From Verrucomicrobiota bacterium (GTDB lineage Bacteria > Verrucomicrobiota > Verrucomicrobiia > Limisphaerales > UBA1096): DNA of 5,506 nt. The notes beneath the pieces were generated by a model. The model was not told the DNA's origin and ran no database searches. It worked only from the letters and a program-made list of their open reading frames with translations. Where the stretch lies: contig JASLKI010000124.1 in assembly GCA_030747575.1 (NCBI GenBank), forward strand, positions 1-5,506. The letters are read 5' to 3'. Shown one piece after another: positions 1-5,469 of this stretch. Position 1 is the first letter of the stretch, and every line of letters begins with the position of its first letter. The translations under genes and the position numbers were made by a program.

Positions 1-209
1 TCATGGGTTGCATCGTCAACGGCCCGGGCGAGATGGCCGACGCCGATTTCGGATATGTCGGCGGCGCGCCGGGCAAGATTAACCTCTACGTCGGGCGTGA
101 GCCGGTGCGCTTCAACATCCCCGAGGTCGAGGCGGTAGAAAGCCTCGTCGATCTCATCCGAGAACACGACAAATGGGTTGAGCCGGTCGGCGAACCCATT
201 TCCGCCTGA
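1..209 (+). CDS. ispG: IspG (GcpE), 4-hydroxy-3-methylbut-2-enyl diphosphate synthase, C-terminal fragment
   Basis: This is the last 68 or so codons of IspG, the iron-sulfur enzyme of the MEP pathway that converts methylerythritol cyclodiphosphate to HMBPP in the cytoplasm. The 5' part lies outside the window; the visible reading frame starts with the codon at base 3. The fragment opens with MGCIVNGPGE, the conserved C-terminal motif whose Cys (third visible residue) and Glu (tenth visible residue) correspond by spacing to the third cysteine and the glutamate ligand of the [4Fe-4S] cluster in E. coli IspG. The following MADADFGYVGGAPGKINLYVG resembles the long, three-domain IspG of chlamydiae, Bacteroidetes and plant plastids more than the short E. 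coli type. The stop codon TGA at 207-209 shares its last A with the start of rnhC, so the two are probably cotranscribed. The family assignment is very secure; the long-type call is inferred from the tail only. Confidence 0.96.
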   Translation, partial: MGCIVNGPGEMADADFGYVGGAPGKINLYVGREPVRFNIPEVEAVESLVDLIREHDKWVEPVGEPISA

Positions 210-1144
210 TGACCAGCCACACCGCAAAACTGTCTCCCGAGCAGGCGGAGACGTTGCGCGGGATCCTGGCCAAGCGCGATTTTGAAACAGCCAACGTGCC
301 GCATGCCGTTTACAGCTTCAAACGTCCCGGCCTCACCGTCACCTGGTACGAGAGCGGCAAGCTGCTCGCACAAGGCAAAGGCACGCGCGAGTTTGTCGAG
401 TTCACCCTTGAACCGGAGGTGCTCGGTGAAGCGACGCTTGGCTACGAACTCGAGACGCAGCCGGAACAACTTGAACCCCGGCTCGGCGTCGACGAAAGCG
501 GCAAGGGCGATTTTTTTGGGCCGCTGGTTGTCGCCGGTGTTTATGTGAACGAGCCGATCGCCCGCACGCTGCACGAACTGGGCGTCAAGGATTCCAAGGC
601 CATCACCACCGACAAAAAAATCGCCACCTTGGCCAAGGGCATTCGGGAAACCCCCGGCTGCGTCCACTCCGTCGTGCCGATAGGCAACGCCACGTACAAC
701 CGGCTTCACCAAAATATGCGCAACGTGAACAAGATTCTCGCCTGGGGCCACGCGCGGGTCATCGAGAATCTGCTGAGCCAACGGCATCGCATGGAACCAC
801 CGCCGCTGCGCGCGATCAGCGACCAGTTCGCCCGGAACAAGGCCACAGTGAAAAACGCGCTGATGGAGGAAGGCCGCCAACTTGAGCTGGTGCAGATGCA
901 CAAGGCCGAATCCGATATCGCGGTCGCCGCCGCCTCAATTCTGGCGCGAGCCTTGTTCGTCGAGCGCCTCGCCGCGCTTGGCCGGGAGTTTGACCTGGAG
1001 TTGCCCAAGGGCGCCTCGTCAAAGGTGGACGCTGCCGGCGCGGCGTTCCTCAAAAAGCATGGGATGAATAAATTGGGCCAGGCTGCCAAGCTCCACTTCC
1101 GCACCACCCAAAAAATCCAAGCCAAGCCAGACCAAGCAGAGTGA
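209..1144 (+). CDS. rnhC: Ribonuclease HIII
   Basis: This encodes a 311-residue type 2 ribonuclease H that cleaves the RNA strand of RNA/DNA hybrids in the cytoplasm. The length matches the family (about 300-315 aa). Residues 1 to about 85 fit the small N-terminal substrate-binding domain typical of HIII enzymes; the catalytic domain begins at the hallmark GVDESGKGDFFGP, with D95 and E96 as the first two metal ligands. KDSK lies at 127-130. D205 in SDQFA and E234 in HKAES, just before AVAAASI, fit the third and fourth acidic residues of the HIII DEDE set, as distinct from the DEDD of RNase HII. The start ATG overlaps the ispG stop as TGATG, with no clear Shine-Dalgarno sequence, which suggests translational coupling. 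No link to isoprenoid synthesis is implied. The stop codon directly abuts the stop of the opposing DUF5069 gene. All catalytic residues are present, so the enzyme should be active. Confidence 0.95.
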   Translation: MTSHTAKLSPEQAETLRGILAKRDFETANVPHAVYSFKRPGLTVTWYESGKLLAQGKGTREFVEFTLEPEVLGEATLGYELETQPEQLEPRLGVDESGKGDFFGPLVVAGVYVNEPIARTLHELGVKDSKAITTDKKIATLAKGIRETPGCVHSVVPIGNATYNRLHQNMRNVNKILAWGHARVIENLLSQRHRMEPPPLRAISDQFARNKATVKNALMEEGRQLELVQMHKAESDIAVAAASILARALFVERLAALGREFDLELPKGASSKVDAAGAAFLKKHGMNKLGQAAKLHFRTTQKIQAKPDQAE

Positions 1145-1567
1145 TCAGCTCCGGCCTTCGTCGGCGTCGATGTAGTCGAACATGCAGCGGATGTCGTCGC
1201 GATCCTGCAGGCCTGACTCGGCCTTGCGCTGGATGAGCAGTTCAAGCAGCCTGCCCTCCGTGCCATAGCTCAACAGTTTGTCCCTTAACGCCGTCTTGGC
1301 CTCACCAGGTGTGCTGACGTTGGCTTTGACCCAGTCGCTGACCTGCCCGTCGGTGATTGAGTTTTTGACGACGCTGACAAGAGTGCCCGGCTCGACACCG
1401 CTGGCCTTAAACCAGGCAAGGTCGAACCCCTTGTGCAGATAATTCGGCTGATAATCAGCGGGCAATTGGCCGGCTTCGTGCAGGCGAATTTTGTCGACGA
1501 GGCGCGGCAGGTGCACCCAGCTGTCCATGGCCTCGTAAGGGCTTCTTGGATAAATCGTGTCGCTCAT
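1145..1567 (-). CDS. DUF5069 domain protein (function unknown)
   Basis: This is a 140-residue protein without signal peptide or membrane segment, so probably cytoplasmic. It begins MSDTIYPRSPYEAM and continues with HLPRLVDKIRL at residues 19-29, then GQLPADY at 33-39 and a C-terminal part with SDWVKAN. This PRSP...HLPRLxDKxRL pattern over about 140 residues is what I recognise as DUF5069, a family with no established function. The ATG at 1565-1567 was chosen because the motif starts six residues later and the ATG sits 4 bases after the stop of the upstream thioredoxin-like gene; the open frame extends further upstream to 1744, but that part is out-of-frame translation of the neighbour. No strong Shine-Dalgarno sequence is visible, so translation may be coupled to the upstream gene. 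The gene ends exactly where the opposing rnhC ends. Family call fairly secure, role unknown. Confidence 0.85.
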   Translation of the reverse strand: MSDTIYPRSPYEAMDSWVHLPRLVDKIRLHEAGQLPADYQPNYLHKGFDLAWFKASGVEPGTLVSVVKNSITDGQVSDWVKANVSTPGEAKTALRDKLLSYGTEGRLLELLIQRKAESGLQDRDDIRCMFDYIDADEGRS

Positions 1568-1571
1568 AAAA

Positions 1572-2108
1572 TTATTTCTGCGCCAGCAGGTGTTCGATGG
1601 CCTTCTCGACGTCGGCGTTGGCGATGTCGCCCCAGCGCAGCTTGCCGTCGCTGCCAATGATGTAATAGTCGGGGTAGCTGTTGACGGCATAGGCACCAAC
1701 CACTTTGCCGTCTGCGTCGAGCGCAACCGGGTACTCGATGCCATGCTGCTCGGCGGTCTGCTTCATTTTCTCACCGCCGCGTGAGGCGCAAACGCCAATG
1801 ATGACCACGCCCTTGTCGGCGTACTTTTTGCGCAGCTTGTTGGTCTTTGGAATGGAGGCAATACAAGGACCGCACCACGTCGCCCAAAAATCGAGCACAA
1901 CAATTTTACCCTTGGTATCCGGCGCCTTGCCACCCTTGGTGTTCAGCCACTGGGTGAGCTCCAGCTTGGGCGCGGGCTTGCCGTGCAGCCCGGTGACGGC
2001 GGCTCGCTGTTTGCCACTTTCCAGGCGGGGTTCCTCGGCGGACAGGCCAAGCGCGGTGCCAATAAACAGCAGTGATGTGATCGTGTATCGTACGAAGTGA
2101 TTCTTCAT
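1572..2108 (-). CDS. Secreted TlpA/ResA-like thioredoxin-fold protein
   Basis: This 178-residue protein has an N-terminal Sec signal peptide (charged K2 and R7, hydrophobic stretch about residues 9-22, likely cleavage after LSA at 22-24), so it should act outside the cytoplasm, in the periplasm if the host has an outer membrane. The mature part is a TlpA-like redoxin: KIVVLDFWATWCGPC at 68-82 carries the CxxC active site (C79, C82), followed by KGVVIIGVCAS with an extra cysteine C107, and YPDYYIIGSDGKL at 145-157 supplying the cis-proline (P146) next to the active site. No lipoprotein cysteine follows the signal. Such proteins reduce or exchange disulfides, for example in cytochrome c maturation, or serve as general thiol oxidoreductases; the substrate cannot be told here. 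Its stop is 4 bases before the DUF5069 start, so the two form one transcription unit, divergent from ileS. A candidate promoter lies at 2116-2143. Confidence 0.92.
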   Translation of the reverse strand: MKNHFVRYTITSLLFIGTALGLSAEEPRLESGKQRAAVTGLHGKPAPKLELTQWLNTKGGKAPDTKGKIVVLDFWATWCGPCIASIPKTNKLRKKYADKGVVIIGVCASRGGEKMKQTAEQHGIEYPVALDADGKVVGAYAVNSYPDYYIIGSDGKLRWGDIANADVEKAIEHLLAQK

Positions 2109-2115
2109 GCCGCAA

Positions 2116-2143
2116 ACCGTACTGCTTGGCCAAGCTCAGTCAA
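2116..2143 (-). promoter_or_regulatory. Candidate sigma-70-like promoter of the thioredoxin/DUF5069 unit
   Basis: Read on the minus strand, TTGACT (2143-2138, five of six matches to the -35 consensus) is followed after 16 bases by TACGGT (2121-2116, three of six matches to the -10). Transcription would start about 1-2 bases before the ATG at 2108, implying an almost leaderless mRNA, which agrees with the absence of a Shine-Dalgarno sequence there. The spacer contains the palindrome GCTTGGCCAAGC. The -10 match is weak and consensus rules may not hold in this phylum. Confidence 0.35.
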
Positions 2144-2186
2144 GCCAACCATGCCGGGCCGTTTCTGCTTTTGCCTTTGGCCAAGC
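2124..2186. repeat. Pair of TTGGCCAAGC palindromic repeats, possible operator sites
   Basis: The decamer TTGGCCAAGC occurs at 2126-2135 and again at 2177-2186. Both contain the perfect 8-bp palindrome TTGGCCAA; the first copy extends to the 12-bp palindrome GCTTGGCCAAGC at 2124-2135. The centres are 51 bp apart, close to five helical turns, and each copy lies in the spacer of one of the two candidate divergent promoters. This arrangement would suit a dimeric regulator bridging both sites. Against this, TTGGCCAA also occurs inside rnhC at 629-636, so chance in a GC-rich sequence is possible. Confidence 0.35.
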
Positions 2187-2199
2187 GTGCTGGTAGGTT
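2171..2199 (+). promoter_or_regulatory. Candidate extended -10 promoter of ileS
   Basis: TTGCCT at 2171-2176 (four of six -35 matches) is separated by 17 bases from TAGGTT at 2194-2199 (three of six -10 matches), preceded by TGG at 2191-2193, which fits the TGn extended -10 element. The start of transcription would fall near 2206, giving a 5' untranslated region of about 26 bases that begins within the GC-rich hairpin before ileS. It is placed by consensus only. Confidence 0.3.
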
Positions 2200-2202
2200 C
2201 CC

Positions 2203-2226
2203 GCGCCTGCCCGCCCGGGCAGGTGC
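2203..2226 (+). promoter_or_regulatory. GC-rich hairpin covering the ileS ribosome binding site
   Basis: Bases 2203-2212 pair with 2217-2226 in a 10-bp stem (one G-U pair, 2205 with 2224) around the loop GCCC at 2213-2216; the core is CCTGCCC/GGGCAGG. The right arm contains AGGTG at 2221-2225, the only Shine-Dalgarno-like sequence at a suitable distance (6 bases) from the ATG at 2232. If the full stem is transcribed it would bury that site and lower translation of ileS. There is no U-run after it, so it is not a typical terminator. It could also be a copy of a dispersed extragenic palindrome; the window holds only one. Confidence 0.5.
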
Positions 2227-2231
2227 CAAAG

Positions 2232-5060
2232 ATGGAGTATAAAAAAACACTGAATCTGCCGCAAACGGATTTCCCGATGCGCGCCGGCCTCGTCCAGCGC
2301 GAACCGGAACGCCTGGCAAGATGGCATGCGGACGGCCTTTACGAGCAGATCCAAAAACGCCGCGAAGGCGCCGAGCGCTTTCTACTGCACGACGGCCCGC
2401 CGTTCGCCAATGGTGATGTGCACATCGGCACGGCGCTGAACAAAATTCTCAAGGACTTCATTCTCAAGTACCAGACGCTGCGAGGCAAACATGTGCCGTA
2501 CGTGCCGGGCTGGGACTGCCACGGGTTGCCGATCGAGTTCAAGGTCACGCAGCAGATGCGCAAGGACGGCAACACCGACGCCACGCCGGCAACGATACGC
2601 AAGGCCTGCGAGGCGTACGCGTTGGAGTTCATCGACAAACAGCGCGAGCAGTTCAAGAGGCTCGGTGTGCTCGGCGAGTGGGACAATCCGTACCTCACAC
2701 TCCATCCCGAGTACGAGGCGGAAGAGCTGCGGTTGTTCGCCGAGTTGGTGGACAAGGGATTTGTTTACCGCGGAAAAAAACCGGTGTACTGGAGCATCCC
2801 GTGCCGCACGGCGCTTGCCGAGGCGGAGGTCGAATATCAGGATCATGTCAGCCAGAGTGTTTATGTGAAATTCCCGATCGTCGGCGAGACGAACATGCAC
2901 CTGCTGATCTGGACGACCACGCCGTGGACACTGCCAGCCAACCTCGCCGTCGCTTACAATTCCCGGTTCGACTACCAATTGATCCGCGTCGGCGAAGAGG
3001 CGCTGCTCGTCAGCGTGCCCCTTCTCGACACTATCGTCGAGAAGTGCGGCTGGGCCGGTGACTTCGAGATTTTGCGCACGGTGCAGAGCGACCAAATGGC
3101 CGAACTGGAATATCACCACCCGTTCTGCAACCGCACCGGCAAACTGTTCGCCGGCGACATGTTCGTCGATGACAGCGCCGGCACCGGCCTGGTGCACATC
3201 GCGCCCGGGCACGGTCAGGACGACTACAACCTTGGCCGGGCAAACGGCCTGCCCGTTTACTCGCCGGTGGACGACACCGGCTGCCTCACCCGCACCGCCG
3301 ATCTGCCGGAGGAACAGCAGATTTCCGACGAGCTCGTCGGCAAACAAATCCTCGAGCGCAAAGGCAAATGCGAAGCCAACGACGCCGTCATCGAGGTGCT
3401 CAAGGCCGGCAACAAGCTGGCCTTTGAGGAGCGGTACGAGCATAGCTACCCTCACTGTTGGCGCAGCAAAACGCCTGTGATTTTTCGTTCAATGGACCAG
3501 TGGTTCGTCAACATCGATCACGACGGTTTTCGCGACAAGGCACTCGCCGCCATCGAGGGCGTCAACTGGCTCCCCGGCTGGGGACGCAACCGGATCGAGG
3601 GTGCGGTGAAGTCGCGCCCCGACTGGTGCATCTCGCGCCAGCGCTCATGGGGTGTGCCAATCCCGACGTTTTACGACGCCCAGGGCGAACCGATCCTCGA
3701 CGCGCGGATCGTCCGAAAAACCGCCGACCTCGTCCAGGAACACGGATCGAACGTGTGGTTCGAGCGCGACTTCGACGACCTTTGGGCCGCGGTAAAGCCG
3801 GACGGCTGGGACGGCGCGGAGCCGGTGGCCAAGTCCACCGACACGCTCGACGTATGGATCGATTCCGGCTCATCGTCGCGCGCCGTGCTCATGCAGCGCA
3901 GCGAGCTTGGCCGCCCCGGTGCCGAGGCCGGCTCGACCGATGCATGGCAGGCCGACTACTACCTTGAAGGCAGCGACCAGCACCGTGGCTGGTTTCAATC
4001 GTCGCTGCTTTTGTCGCTGGCCGGCAACGGTGTCGCGCCGTATCGCAACGTGCTGACGCACGGCTTCATGGTCGACGCCGACCGCGAAAAAATTTCCAAA
4101 AGCAAGCAGGCTGGCGGCCACTCCAAGCCACAAACCGCCGAGGCCTACATCGGCAATTACGGCGCGGACATCGTCCGGCTGTGGGTGGCGTCGCAGGATT
4201 TCCGAAACGACATCACCGTCAGCGAGGAGCGGATCAAGAAAGTGGCTGAGGCGTACCGCGGCATCCGCAACGCCTTCCGCTATCAGCTCAGCAACCTGTA
4301 CGACTTTGACCCGGCGCAACACACCGTTGCCGACGGCGAGTTGACCGGGCTCGACCGCTGGATTCTTGACGCGTTCGCAAAGCTCGACGCCGACGTCCGC
4401 ACGGCGTTCGACAAGTGCGAATTTCATATTGCCTATCAGCGCATCACCCAGTTCGTGTCGGTGGAGTTGTCAGCGGTGTATCACGACACGGTGAAAGATC
4501 GCCTCTACACATCACCTGTCAACTCGACGCGTCGACGTTCGACGCAGACGGCGATTTACAGGCTAGTGCAGGGCTTCGCCAAGATGCTCTCGCCGATGAT
4601 TGTGTTCACCGCCGACGAGGCATGGGAGGCCATTCCCCACCTCGACTCTTCAAGTGTGCACCTGACCGATTGGAAGCCGTTTGAGTTCAGCATCAGCGCC
4701 GAAGAATCGGCCAACTGGGAGACGATGTTTGCCATCCGCGAACGCACCCTGCCGATGCTTGAGGAAGCGCGCCAAGCCAAGCAGATTGGCAAGAGTCTCG
4801 AGGCCTGCGTGACCCTCACCGGCAACGGCCGCGAAATCGAAATAGGCCAGGCGCACGGGGAGGATCTGCGCGAGCTAATCAACGTCTCGGGACTTAAGCT
4901 CGAAACGGGTGAAGGTGAGGAATTGCAGGTCGCCGTGACCAATGCCGAGGGTGAAAAATGCGAACGCTGCTGGCGCTGGGAACCCACCGTCGGCGCGCAC
5001 GACGAGCACGCCACCCTCTGCACCCGCTGCGTCGAGGCCGTCAACCAGGCCACCGCCTAA
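2232..5060 (+). CDS. ileS: Isoleucyl-tRNA synthetase
   Basis: This encodes a complete 942-residue class I synthetase that charges tRNA-Ile with isoleucine, at the usual bacterial length. The ATP-site signature HDGPPFANGDVHIGT lies at 53-67, with T67 where HIGH normally has its second histidine. PGWDCHGLPIEFKV follows in the catalytic domain. The CP1 editing domain shows WTTTPWT at 227-233 and GTGLVHIAPGHGQDDY at 317-332, including the aspartates used to hydrolyse Val-tRNA-Ile. Catalytic motifs resume with DWCISRQRSWGVPIP near 465, DVWIDSGSS at 540-548, GSDQHRGWF at 580-588 and KISKS at 620-624 (the KMSKS loop). The anticodon-binding domain ends in a zinc site, C910-x2-C913 and C930-x2-C933. 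The ATG at 2232 is preferred because MEYKKTLNLPQTDFPMR is the expected N-terminus and AGGTG sits 6 bases upstream; the frame is open back to 2097, but those 45 residues look untranslated. It is divergent from the thioredoxin-like gene. Confidence 0.97.
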   Translation: MEYKKTLNLPQTDFPMRAGLVQREPERLARWHADGLYEQIQKRREGAERFLLHDGPPFANGDVHIGTALNKILKDFILKYQTLRGKHVPYVPGWDCHGLPIEFKVTQQMRKDGNTDATPATIRKACEAYALEFIDKQREQFKRLGVLGEWDNPYLTLHPEYEAEELRLFAELVDKGFVYRGKKPVYWSIPCRTALAEAEVEYQDHVSQSVYVKFPIVGETNMHLLIWTTTPWTLPANLAVAYNSRFDYQLIRVGEEALLVSVPLLDTIVEKCGWAGDFEILRTVQSDQMAELEYHHPFCNRTGKLFAGDMFVDDSAGTGLVHIAPGHGQDDYNLGRANGLPVYSPVDDTGCLTRTADLPEEQQISDELVGKQILERKGKCEANDAVIEVLKAGNKLAFEERYEHSYPHCWRSKTPVIFRSMDQWFVNIDHDGFRDKALAAIEGVNWLPGWGRNRIEGAVKSRPDWCISRQRSWGVPIPTFYDAQGEPILDARIVRKTADLVQEHGSNVWFERDFDDLWAAVKPDGWDGAEPVAKSTDTLDVWIDSGSSSRAVLMQRSELGRPGAEAGSTDAWQADYYLEGSDQHRGWFQSSLLLSLAGNGVAPYRNVLTHGFMVDADREKISKSKQAGGHSKPQTAEAYIGNYGADIVRLWVASQDFRNDITVSEERIKKVAEAYRGIRNAFRYQLSNLYDFDPAQHTVADGELTGLDRWILDAFAKLDADVRTAFDKCEFHIAYQRITQFVSVELSAVYHDTVKDRLYTSPVNSTRRRSTQTAIYRLVQGFAKMLSPMIVFTADEAWEAIPHLDSSSVHLTDWKPFEFSISAEESANWETMFAIRERTLPMLEEARQAKQIGKSLEACVTLTGNGREIEIGQAHGEDLRELINVSGLKLETGEGEELQVAVTNAEGEKCERCWRWEPTVGAHDEHATLCTRCVEAVNQATA

Positions 5061-5091
5061 TTCCCGAGTCAAGCAGTCAACACCTTGGCTG

Positions 5092-5202
5092 ATGAACCCA
5101 AAAATTAAGCGGTTTATGGTAATGGCAGTTACCCTTTTCCTGCTTGGCCTTATCTGTCTCCTGGTCATCCATTGGCTTTCCCGTTCAATCCCGAATAATT
5201 AG
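5092..5202 (+). CDS. Possible small single-pass membrane protein (36 aa)
   Basis: An ATG 31 bases after the ileS stop opens a 36-codon frame beginning MNPKIKRFMVMAV. Residues 4-7 are basic (KIKR) and residues 8 to about 28 form one strongly hydrophobic stretch, followed by H27, R31 and a short polar tail, as expected for a single transmembrane helix with the N-terminus inside. By my count 48 of 111 bases are G or C, about 43 percent, much lower than the adjoining ileS. I see no good Shine-Dalgarno sequence; readthrough from ileS could drive it. I recognise no family. It might instead be noncoding sequence or a worn fragment of a larger membrane gene. It is not lspA, which often follows ileS in other bacteria. 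Confidence 0.42.
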   Translation: MNPKIKRFMVMAVTLFLLGLICLLVIHWLSRSIPNN

Positions 5203-5211
5203 CGAGGCAGA

Positions 5212-5334
5212 CTACACGACGGCGTTTGCAGCGCTTGGTTGGCCTTCTCTTGCTTTCGTATTCATCTGTGTATGTTTGGCGGCGGCGATCTGCGCCTCCT
5301 GTTCGCTCTCGTATGACTCCTTGACCTCTGGCAT
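5212..5334 (-). CDS. Low-confidence small charged ORF (40 aa)
   Basis: On the minus strand an ATG at 5334-5332 opens 40 codons starting MPEVKESYESEQEAQ and ending SAANAVV. The peptide is rich in Glu, Lys, Gln and Ala, hydrophilic, without signal or membrane segment. Its main support is a good ribosome binding site: GAGGG (the complement of 5341-5345) lies 6 bases before the ATG, the best Shine-Dalgarno match I see in the window. Its 3' end overlaps the sequence that reads ANQALQ in another frame. I recognise no family. The same frame can start upstream at 5460, but that extension looks random. Confidence 0.22.
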   Translation of the reverse strand: MPEVKESYESEQEAQIAAAKHTQMNTKAREGQPSAANAVV

Positions 5335-5458
5335 TGGCGTCCCTCGTTCCAGCCGTGAGCCGACTGGGTTGTCGGCGGCGACTGACCGACAGCGCACGGC
5401 GAACCGGCTGATGCTATCTACCCTGAACCGCTTGACGGTGAACTGGCAGTGGCGTCTC
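5321..5458 (+). repeat. Imperfect direct repeat, two copies 115 bp apart
   Basis: CTGGCATTGGCGTCCC at 5328-5343 and CTGGCAGTGGCGTCTC at 5443-5458 agree at 14 of 16 positions. Both are preceded by TTGAC, at 5321-5325 and 5432-5436, with 2 and 6 bases between TTGAC and CTGGCA. The word TGGGTTGT also occurs twice, at 5365-5372 and 5461-5468. This suggests a local duplication or the ends of a small element; no target-site duplication or transposase is visible. Confidence 0.45.
5352..5400. repeat. Nested and mutually exclusive inverted repeats
   Basis: GCCGTG at 5352-5357 is complementary to CACGGC at 5395-5400. Inside it, GTCGG at 5371-5375 can pair either with CCGAC at 5360-5364 (loop of 6) or, as TGTCGG 5370-5375, with CCGACA at 5386-5391 (loop of 10). 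The middle segment is therefore shared by two alternative hairpins. The stems are short (5-6 bp) and no U-run follows, so a terminator is unlikely. Confidence 0.3.
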
Positions 5459-5460
5459 AT
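5432..5460 (+). promoter_or_regulatory. Candidate promoter for the gene starting at 5470
   Basis: TTGACG at 5432-5437 (five of six -35 matches) is followed by a 17-base spacer and TCTCAT at 5455-5460 (four of six -10 matches). Transcription would begin near 5467, only about 3 bases before the ATG at 5470, implying a nearly leaderless mRNA; no Shine-Dalgarno sequence precedes that ATG. This is the best consensus promoter in the window, but it overlaps the second copy of the direct repeat and is not proven. Confidence 0.4.
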
Positions 5461-5469
5461 TGGGTTGTT

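Larger units (their letters stand above)
5203..5469. other. Intergenic region without a secure gene, carrying repeats and hairpins
   Basis: These 267 bases separate the small membrane frame from the gene starting at 5470. Open frames exist on both strands but none has recognisable domains. The stretch contains an imperfect direct repeat (5328-5343 and 5443-5458), overlapping inverted repeats at 5352-5400 and a promoter-like sequence at 5432-5460. On the minus strand, bases near 5255-5210 can be read as KANQALQTPS. That resembles the ANQALQ-type tails I remember as being encoded by repeated elements at gene ends in environmental bacteria. This last point rests on memory and on a short match. 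Confidence 0.5.

Noticed and set aside
86..901. 271-codon open frame on the minus strand
   Set aside because: It lies wholly antisense to ispG/rnhC, whose protein motifs are unambiguous, has no recognisable domain, and is the kind of long antisense frame expected in GC-rich coding DNA.
1568..1744. Upstream extension of the DUF5069 frame
   Set aside because: It overlaps the conserved C-terminal half of the thioredoxin-like protein in another frame and reads as low-complexity Ser/Thr sequence.
2097..2231. 45-residue N-terminal extension of IleRS
   Set aside because: The extension is Cys/Pro/Trp-rich, crosses the divergent promoter region and overlaps the start of the thioredoxin gene. The family's normal N-terminus begins at the ATG at 2232.
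2109..2231. T-box leader of ileS
   Set aside because: The region is too short and lacks the antiterminator bulge, the specifier stem and a terminator with a U-run.
2382..3455. 357-codon open frame on the minus strand
   Set aside because: It is antisense to the conserved catalytic and editing parts of ileS. Its Val/Ala/Leu/Arg-rich composition is that of a codon shadow, not a protein family I recognise.
3870..4427. 185-codon open frame on the minus strand
   Set aside because: It is another antisense shadow within ileS, without independent start signals or motifs.
5061..5091. Intrinsic terminator after ileS
   Set aside because: No stable GC-rich stem followed by a U-run is visible in the gap or shortly after it.
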